Shown here one piece after another: positions 1 through 5,361 of a DNA stretch of 9,170 nucleotides. The position numbers and the translations under genes were made by a program. This DNA comes from an uncultured Ancrocorticia sp. (GTDB lineage Bacteria; Actinomycetota; Actinomycetes; Actinomycetales; Actinomycetaceae), in assembly GCA_905373325.1 (NCBI GenBank), contig CAJPTB010000057.1:1-9170 (forward strand), written 5' to 3'. The notes under the pieces are model-generated. The model was not told where the DNA came from. It ran no database searches and worked only from the letters and a program-made list of their open reading frames with translations. Numbering within the stretch: position 1 is the stretch's first letter; each line of letters opens with the position of its first letter.

Positions 1-1188
1 GGCGCCCACGAGCACGACGAGAATTCCCACACCCGAGATCGGCGAGTTCGACGACCCGATGAGCCCGGCCATGTAGCCGCAGACGGCGGCGACGACGAGT
101 CCGATGAGGAGGATGAACGCCACCGAGACGACCATGAGGTGGGTCGAATTGTGGATGGCGGTCCCGTTGACGAAGTCCGCCAGGAGGAATCCGATGGGAA
201 GCATGAGAAGCGCGATCGTGGCGCCGACGATCTGGATCGGAATGTCGCGCTCGGTCAGGTCCACTTTCTTGCCGGCATGGCGCTTCCCGGCGGCGATCGC
301 GGCTTCGCGCATGCCGACGGCGATCGGCTTGAGGATCTTGATGAGCGTCCACACAGACGCGATCGCAATGACGCCGGCGCCGATGAACCTCACCTGGTCG
401 ATGAAGACACTCCTGACGGCCTCTTCCGACGCCGTCGCCGACTCGTCGCCCCACACGAGGGTCGGCAGAAGGACGCCGAAAGACAGCACGACCCCGACGA
501 CCATGGAGATTCCCACGCTCAAGCCGACGAGGTGGCCGACGCCGAGCAGGCCCATGCTCGCCCCCGCGCCGATCCACGTGGCGAAGGGGCCGGCCTTGAG
601 GGCGGCGGTGACCTCCGCGGCGGCGACCTTGAGGTTCGTCAAAAGGGAGAATCCCGCCGAGGCGAGGCCTCCGACGACGATCGCCCGCATGCCGCGGCGG
701 TTGTGAGAGGAGCCTTTCTCGGAGTCGCCCACCTTGAGGACCTCCGCCGCGGCGATCCCCTCGGGGTAGGGAAGGTCCGACGTCGTCACGAGCGCCCTGC
801 GCAGCGGAATCGAATACATGACCCCGAGGATGCCGCCGATTGCGCAGACGGCCACGGTCGTCCAGTAGGGGAAACCCTGCCACCAGCCGACCATCACGAG
901 GCCCGGCAGCACGAAAATGATGGCGGAAAGCGTTCCGGCGGCCGAGGCGATCGTTTGGACGATGTTGTTCTCGACGATCGAGTGATTCTTGAAACGGTTG
1001 ATGACCGCCATCGAAATGACGGCCGCCGGGATCGACGTCGCAAAGGTCAAGCCCGCCTTGAGGCCCATGTAGACGTTTGCGGCGGTGAAAACGAGTGTGA
1101 TGACGCCGCCCAGGATTATCCCGCGGACGGTCAGCTCGCGCATCTTCGCCCTTTCGGGCGCCGACGGCGCATGTGCGGGCGATGACAT
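1..1188 (-). CDS. OPT-family oligopeptide transporter, N-terminal 396 residues (3' end outside the window)
   Basis: I translated this gene from the minus strand; it has an ATG at 1188-1186 and stays open to the window edge. It is a polytopic membrane protein of the oligopeptide transporter (OPT) superfamily, whose members import short peptides or metal-chelating peptides with protons. Visible signatures are NVYMGLKAGLTF (residues 38-49), IVENNIVQTIASAAGT (71-86), LPYPEG (139-144) and GYMAGLIGSSNSPISGVG (371-388). These are typical of the bacterial putative oligopeptide transporter branch. Hydrophobic segments lie at about 22-37, 47-63, 87-101, 109-127, 167-184, 204-243, 266-282, 318-337 and 351-373. 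Family members are usually about 600-700 residues, so more than half is visible. The start is set by AAGGAGG (1193-1199 on this strand) four bases before the ATG. It diverges from the CNNM gene. The family call is firm; the substrate cannot be told. Confidence 0.9.
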   Translation of the reverse strand, partial: MSSPAHAPSAPERAKMRELTVRGIILGGVITLVFTAANVYMGLKAGLTFATSIPAAVISMAVINRFKNHSIVENNIVQTIASAAGTLSAIIFVLPGLVMVGWWQGFPYWTTVAVCAIGGILGVMYSIPLRRALVTTSDLPYPEGIAAAEVLKVGDSEKGSSHNRRGMRAIVVGGLASAGFSLLTNLKVAAAEVTAALKAGPFATWIGAGASMGLLGVGHLVGLSVGISMVVGVVLSFGVLLPTLVWGDESATASEEAVRSVFIDQVRFIGAGVIAIASVWTLIKILKPIAVGMREAAIAAGKRHAGKKVDLTERDIPIQIVGATIALLMLPIGFLLADFVNGTAIHNSTHLMVVSVAFILLIGLVVAAVCGYMAGLIGSSNSPISGVGILVVLVGA

Positions 1189-1442
1189 GTCGCCTCCTTG
1201 CGTAGTGTGAATGTGTTGCGTGGAAATGGTACTCTCGCGGGAACCCGGGAGGCGAAACCGACCGAAAACGCAGCGTCTCGGCACATGCGGATTTGCGGCG
1301 GAAGCAGGCTCCCAGCGAACGCGCTCTGCCGACAAACGCGGCCTGCCGAGACGCACCCTGCCGACACATGCTCTGCCGATAAACGCGGCCTGACGGTGAT
1401 TGCTTACTCATTTGCCGTGCCTCGGTGTGGCTGAAGGCGCGG
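1189..1442. other. Divergent intergenic region between the OPT transporter and the CNNM gene
   Basis: This 254-base gap must hold the promoters of two divergent genes. The left end carries the Shine-Dalgarno site of the transporter. On the minus strand, TACCAT (1227-1232) is a possible -10 box for the transporter, but I see no convincing -35 at the right distance. The right half is taken up by a short degenerate tandem repeat (annotated separately). I could not place a convincing promoter for the CNNM gene. Short open frames here on both strands have no coding look. Confidence 0.5.
1323..1392. repeat. Degenerate ~15-17 bp intergenic tandem repeat with core CTGCCGA
   Basis: The heptamer CTGCCGA occurs at 1326, 1343, 1358 and 1373, giving spacings of 17, 15 and 15 bases. 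The outer copies belong to a 23-base near-identical direct repeat (1323-1345 and 1370-1392) that differs at one base. Read on the minus strand the units have the form GCGTTTGTCGGCAGA. No gene is evident in it. It could be a small satellite that grew by slippage, a protein-binding array, or decayed repeat sequence. The function is unknown. Confidence 0.7.
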
Positions 1443-2756
1443 GTGGGCGACAATGGAGGTGTGGATCCACTTGTCAAAGACATCCTTTTCGTCCTTCTTT
1501 TCACGCTGATCGGCGGTTTGTTCTCCGCGTCGGAGATGGCGCTCGTTTCCCTTCGCCAAACGCAGATCGACGAGATGTCCAAGAAAAGTTCGGCGGGCAA
1601 AGCCGTCGCGCGTTTGACGGCGGATTCGAATCGTTTTCTTTCCGCCGTCCAGGTCGGCGTGACGATCGCCGGCTTCTTCTCGGCGTCTTTCGGAGCCTCC
1701 GAGATCGCCCCGGTTCTTGCGCCGACGCTCCAGAAATGGGGGTTGGGCGCGTCCGCCTCCCAAACCCTGGCTTTCATTTTCGTGACCGTCGCCATCGCCT
1801 ACCTGTCCATCGTCTGCGGCGAGCTCGTGCCCAAGCGCATCGCGCTCCAATCGGCTGAGACGATAGCGCGCGTCGTCGTGCGTCCGCTCTCGGTCATCAC
1901 ATTTTTGCTGCGCCCGGTGATCTGGTTCCTCGGCTTGTCCACCGACGTCGTGCTGCGGCTTCTCGGGCGCAACCCGCGCGAGCAGAAGGACACGATGGGC
2001 GTGGCCGAGCTCCGCGCCTTCGTCGCCAGTCAGGACACGATCGGCGAGGACGAGCGCGAGATGGTCGTCGACATGCTTTCGGTGGGCGACAGGACCGTCG
2101 AGCAGATCATGACTCCGCGCACAGAGGTGGAGTTCTTTTCTGCGGACACGGCGATCGAGGAGGCCCAAAAGGAGGTTTCGGAGCTCGAGCATTCACGGTA
2201 TCCGGTTCGCCACGGAACTTCGGACGACGACGTCGTCGGCTTCATCCACATCCGGGATCTCATCAATCCTTCGTCGAGCGTGAGGACGGTCGGCGACCTT
2301 GTCCGCGAAATACTGTTCTTTCCGACCGGCAAGCCGGTGATGGACGCCCTGAAGGAGATGCGCGCCAAGCACGCCCACCTCGCCGTCGTGGTGGACGAAT
2401 ACGGAGGAACCGACGGCATCATCACGCTCGAGGACGTCGTCGAGGAATTCGTCGGCGAGATACGCGACGAATACGATCAAGAGACGCCGGTGGCCATCAA
2501 GCGCGGGGATTCCCGGGACATCGACGGTTTGGCGAGCCGCGCGGAAATTGTGAAGGTCTTCGGCAGCGAGCTTCCCGAGGGCCCTTTCGACACCATCGGC
2601 GGGTACGTCGTCAACGAGCTCGGGCGCATGCCACGCGTGGGCGACGAGGTCCGCTGGGACGGGCGCATCCTGCGGGTCAAGAGCCTCGAAGGCCGCAGGA
2701 TCGCCTGGTTGCGGGCTACCAAGGCCGACGACGAGGAGCCGCCGGCCGACGGCTGA
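1443..2756 (+). CDS. CNNM transmembrane / CBS pair / CorC-HlyC domain protein (hemolysin C-like family)
   Basis: The protein is an integral membrane member of the CNNM/CorC family, linked to Mg2+/Co2+ efflux and tolerance; 'hemolysin' is a legacy name. From this start it has about 437 residues. The N-terminal CNNM (DUF21) domain has hydrophobic segments beginning with ILFVLLFTLIGGLFSASEMA, then AVQVGVTIAGFFSASFGASE, a third around the family motif GELVPKRIAL, and a fourth (LSVITFLLRPVIWFLGL). A CBS pair follows, with VEQIMTPRTEVEF opening the first and AHLAVVVDEYGGTDGIITLE in the second. The C-terminal CorC/HlyC domain contains FDTIGGYVVNELGRMPRVGD. GTG codons at 1425, 1443 and 1461 are all in frame. 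I prefer 1443 because GAAGG (1433-1437) sits five bases upstream. GTG 1461 gives the more usual N-terminus (MDPLVKDILF), but its GGAGG is only one base away. The stop is TGA at 2754-2756. Neighbours suggest a monocistronic gene. Confidence 0.9.
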   Translation: MGDNGGVDPLVKDILFVLLFTLIGGLFSASEMALVSLRQTQIDEMSKKSSAGKAVARLTADSNRFLSAVQVGVTIAGFFSASFGASEIAPVLAPTLQKWGLGASASQTLAFIFVTVAIAYLSIVCGELVPKRIALQSAETIARVVVRPLSVITFLLRPVIWFLGLSTDVVLRLLGRNPREQKDTMGVAELRAFVASQDTIGEDEREMVVDMLSVGDRTVEQIMTPRTEVEFFSADTAIEEAQKEVSELEHSRYPVRHGTSDDDVVGFIHIRDLINPSSSVRTVGDLVREILFFPTGKPVMDALKEMRAKHAHLAVVVDEYGGTDGIITLEDVVEEFVGEIRDEYDQETPVAIKRGDSRDIDGLASRAEIVKVFGSELPEGPFDTIGGYVVNELGRMPRVGDEVRWDGRILRVKSLEGRRIAWLRATKADDEEPPADG

Positions 2757-2757
2757 C

Positions 2758-2782
2758 GCCCCGACTTCCGGCTGGTCGGGGC
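2758..2782. terminator. GC-rich hairpin between convergent genes, candidate bidirectional terminator
   Basis: GCCCCGAC (2758-2765) pairs perfectly with GTCGGGGC (2775-2782) around a nine-base loop. It starts one base after the CNNM stop codon and lies between two convergent stop codons (2756 and 2829). Neither strand has a T-tract after it, so it is not a textbook intrinsic terminator; T-less hairpins of this kind are common after genes in high-GC actinobacteria. A weaker CCTCG/CGAGG hairpin follows at about 2807-2824. Confidence 0.45.
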
Positions 2783-2828
2783 CCCGGCACACGGGCCTGC
2801 CGCGCCCTCGGGTCCCGTCGAGGCGGGA

Positions 2829-5111
2829 CTAGTTCGCCTCGTAGACCGCCGGCATGTCGAGCTTCTTGTCGAAGTCCTTGTCGGCCACGGTGTAGAGAAT
2901 CTCCTCCAGGCCACGCCACCACGGATCGACCGGGAGCCTTGTCTTCAGGTCGATGAGCTCGTCCATGTGCGTCAGGCGCTGGACTTTGATCTCGCCGTCG
3001 GACAGACCCACGAAAACGCCGTCGCGCTTGCCCTTCTCGAACTGCCTGGAGAGCTCGCCGATCGCGTAGTTTGCCAGGCGCACGGCCAGTGTGCGGTCGA
3101 AGGGCGAGGGGTTGCCGCCCTGCTGCATGTGGCCGAGCACGGCCGGCCGCACGTCGTACAGACCCCGGCTTTCGGCCTCGAAGATCTTGGTGAGCATGTC
3201 CGTCGTGTAGTACTCGGAGGCCTCTTCGTTGGCGACGACGAGGTAAAGGTCGCGTCCGCCCTCGAAGGCTTTGACGATCCGCGCGGCGTCCTCGCTCAGC
3301 TGCGACAGGGATATGCCGTTCTCCGAGAGGTAGACCTGCTCTGCGCCAGCGACTATTCCGGACATGAGCGTGAGATATCCGCATCGGCGCCCCATCGCCT
3401 CGGCCACGAAGCACCGGTGGTTGGCCGCCGCCGACTGCTTGATGCGGTCGATCACCTCGGCGTTGTTGTTGAGCGCGGTGTCGACGCCGATGGACAGCTC
3501 GGCGCCCGGCAGATTGTTGTCGATTGACGCCGGAACGCAGACAATGGGGAGGTCGAAGGCGGGGTAGCGGTTCTTTTCTTCGACCATGTGCAGCGCGGCG
3601 AGGTATCCGGTGAAGCCGCCGATGACCATGAGGGCGTCGATCCGGTTCTTCTCGATCTCCCGCCCGAGCGCGTAGTACTGGTCGACGGCCGGAACCGACC
3701 GGTGCGTTCCCAGATGGGCTCCGCCGGAGCCGGCCCAAGAATCGACGTCGGCCCAGGTCAACTCGCGCAGCTCGCCGTCGAGCAGGCCCGGAAATCCGCC
3801 GACGACCCCGAGCATTGTGAATCCGCGGTCGAGTCCGAGGCGGACGGCGGCCTTCGCCGCCGGGTCCATGCCGGGCGCAAGGCCTCCGGCGTGCATGACG
3901 GCGACGCGCGGTGGGCGTCCGTCCGGCGTCGCGATATGCCCTCGATGGCTCTCCACCGGCATCGACATCGTCTCGAAAACGTCGAGCATTCCGCGAAACC
4001 CCGGGCCGCGTGAATCGACTGCGGCCTCGTAGTCGCCCGAGGAAAGGTACCCCTTGACGGCGCGGGTCTCGCGGATCGCCTCCATCAGGGGCAGGCGCAC
4101 CACGCGGTTGCGCCGCGTGCCGATGATGCACGGTTCGTCCCTCTCGCCGGCGCGAACTGTCTCGAGGGCGGCGGTGTAGCCGAGGATCGTCGACATCCAC
4201 CGGTCGTAGGCCGACGGCGTGCCGCCTCGCTGAACATGGCCCAAGGACGTGATTCGCACGTCCTCGCCGAGGCGATCCTGGATGCCCTCCTGGACCCGCT
4301 TCGCCGTGATCGGATTGCCTTGGCGGTCCTGCGCGCCCTCGGCAACGACGATGATCGAGTCCCTGCGCCCGGCGGCCCTGCCTTCGCGCAGTTTCTCGCA
4401 CATTCGCGCCTCCCAGCCCTCCTCGGGGGGAAGCTCGGGAATGAACACGTAGTCGCAGCCGCCGGCTATGGCGCTCATCAGCGCCAGATAGCCGCATCGC
4501 CTTCCCATCACTTCGACGACGAACGTGCGCTGGTGCGAGGCCGCCGTCGAGGTAATCGCGTCGATCGCCTCAACGATCCGGTGAAGGGCGGAATCGGTTC
4601 CCACGGTCATGTCGCTTCCGACCAGGTCGTTGTCGATCGACCCGACGACGCCGGCCAGGTGCAGGCGCGGATGGGCGTCCGCCTGCTCGCGCGTGATCTC
4701 GCCCCGCTCGACCAGCTCGTCGAGAAGACCGGACCATTGCGCCCGAAGCTCGTCGGCGCCCGTGAGCGAGCCGTCGCCGCCGACGGCCACCACCCGGTCG
4801 ATTCCCTTGGCCACCAGGTTCCTGACGGCCGCGCGCATGCCGTCGCGTTCCCGAAAGGCGTCGCATCGCGCCGTCCCAATGGCGGTTCCGCCCTCGTTGA
4901 GGATCCCCGAGACGTCCGACCACGTCATCTCGCGTATGAGGCTCTCTCCCTCGACGGCGCCCTTCCATCCCTCCATGACCGCGTAGGGCACGGCGCCCTC
5001 GTGGAGGGCTGTGCGCACGACCGCCCGCACGACGGCGTTCATTCCCTGGGCGTCGCCGCCCGAGGTGAGGACGGCGATCTTCCTCGGCTCGCCCGTCGTT
5101 GGCTGGTCCAT
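2829..5111 (-). CDS. Tandem-duplicated (eukaryote-like) ATP-dependent 6-phosphofructokinase
   Basis: It phosphorylates fructose 6-phosphate to fructose 1,6-bisphosphate in cytosolic glycolysis. At 760 residues it is about twice a bacterial PfkA (~320) and consists of two homologous halves. N half: SGGDAQGMN (17-25), GGDGS (111-115), SIDND (158-162, with the catalytic Asp at 160), MGRRCG (202-207) and LGHVQRGG (290-297). Gly114 after GGD and Gly157 before SIDND are the ATP-type residues; PPi-dependent enzymes carry Asp and Lys there. C half: AGGLAPGMD (408-416), IGGF where GGD would be (497-500), SIDNN (529-533), MGRRCG (573-578) and LGHMQQGG (659-666). It has lost the Mg-binding Asp of GGD and the second Asp of SIDND, so it is probably regulatory, as in animal and fungal PFK. 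GAAGGAG (5117-5123 on this strand) supports the ATG. The gene is apparently monocistronic. The family call is firm; cofactor and allostery are inferred. Confidence 0.93.
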   Translation of the reverse strand: MDQPTTGEPRKIAVLTSGGDAQGMNAVVRAVVRTALHEGAVPYAVMEGWKGAVEGESLIREMTWSDVSGILNEGGTAIGTARCDAFRERDGMRAAVRNLVAKGIDRVVAVGGDGSLTGADELRAQWSGLLDELVERGEITREQADAHPRLHLAGVVGSIDNDLVGSDMTVGTDSALHRIVEAIDAITSTAASHQRTFVVEVMGRRCGYLALMSAIAGGCDYVFIPELPPEEGWEARMCEKLREGRAAGRRDSIIVVAEGAQDRQGNPITAKRVQEGIQDRLGEDVRITSLGHVQRGGTPSAYDRWMSTILGYTAALETVRAGERDEPCIIGTRRNRVVRLPLMEAIRETRAVKGYLSSGDYEAAVDSRGPGFRGMLDVFETMSMPVESHRGHIATPDGRPPRVAVMHAGGLAPGMDPAAKAAVRLGLDRGFTMLGVVGGFPGLLDGELRELTWADVDSWAGSGGAHLGTHRSVPAVDQYYALGREIEKNRIDALMVIGGFTGYLAALHMVEEKNRYPAFDLPIVCVPASIDNNLPGAELSIGVDTALNNNAEVIDRIKQSAAANHRCFVAEAMGRRCGYLTLMSGIVAGAEQVYLSENGISLSQLSEDAARIVKAFEGGRDLYLVVANEEASEYYTTDMLTKIFEAESRGLYDVRPAVLGHMQQGGNPSPFDRTLAVRLANYAIGELSRQFEKGKRDGVFVGLSDGEIKVQRLTHMDELIDLKTRLPVDPWWRGLEEILYTVADKDFDKKLDMPAVYEAN

Positions 5112-5173
5112 GGTGACTCCTTCTGTGCGCTTCTGGCGGTTTTCGCCGATTGGCCGGCTCGGCGTCCACTCCC

Positions 5174-5202
5174 ATTGTTGACGTTTTCCGGGCGAATGCC
5201 AA
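5174..5202 (-). promoter_or_regulatory. Sigma70-type promoter of the phosphofructokinase gene
   Basis: On the minus strand the -35 box TTGGCA (5202-5197) is separated by exactly 17 bases from AACAAT (5179-5174), which matches TATAAT at four positions. Transcription would start near 5167, leaving a leader of about 56 bases before the ATG at 5111. The boxes lie on the high-GC side of the composition break at about 5220, so the AT-rich insert stops just upstream of an intact promoter. Confidence 0.55.
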
Positions 5203-5282
5203 GAGCCGCAGGACCCAGAATGTTGCCGTCCGAGTATGAAACTAAGATGATATGGAAATCACTCTACAAGTATGCGCACGAA

Positions 5283-5341
5283 TTGAGAGTAAGTCGAAAG
5301 AGAAATCATAGGTTAAAATAGCCACACAGAGCGCATATGTT
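5283..5341 (+). promoter_or_regulatory. AT-rich leader with candidate promoter elements for the helicase-nuclease gene
   Basis: Possible boxes are TTGAGA (5283-5288) with TAGGTT (5309-5314, spacing 20), TAAAAT (5314-5319) without a good -35, and TTAAAA (5313-5318) with TATGTT (5336-5341, spacing 17). The last pair would leave only about 14 leader bases, just enough for the Shine-Dalgarno site at 5350-5355. None is compelling. I read this as a promoter-bearing leader without fixing the exact boxes. Confidence 0.3.
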
Positions 5342-5361
5342 AGATATATGGAGGGATTCTC

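Noticed and set aside
139..1185. Plus-strand frame (348 codons) antisense to the OPT transporter
   Set aside because: The minus strand encodes conserved OPT motifs throughout; this frame is an Asp/Arg/His-rich shadow.
1404..2192. Minus-strand frame opposite the CNNM gene
   Set aside because: The plus strand carries the CNNM and CBS motifs; the antisense frame has no domain.
2716..4497. Long minus-strand frame (593 codons) overlapping the phosphofructokinase gene in another frame
   Set aside because: It is rich in Arg, Gly and Pro, matches no family, and exists because GC-rich DNA has few stop codons; the overlapping frame is a clear PFK.
4236..5321. Plus-strand frame (361 codons) antisense to the phosphofructokinase gene
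   Set aside because: Shadow of the PFK gene; no recognisable domain, low-complexity Arg/His/Asp content, and it ends in the AT-rich leader.
5112..5361. tRNA or small RNA gene at the island edge
   Set aside because: No cloverleaf, conserved T-loop bases or terminator could be found on either strand.
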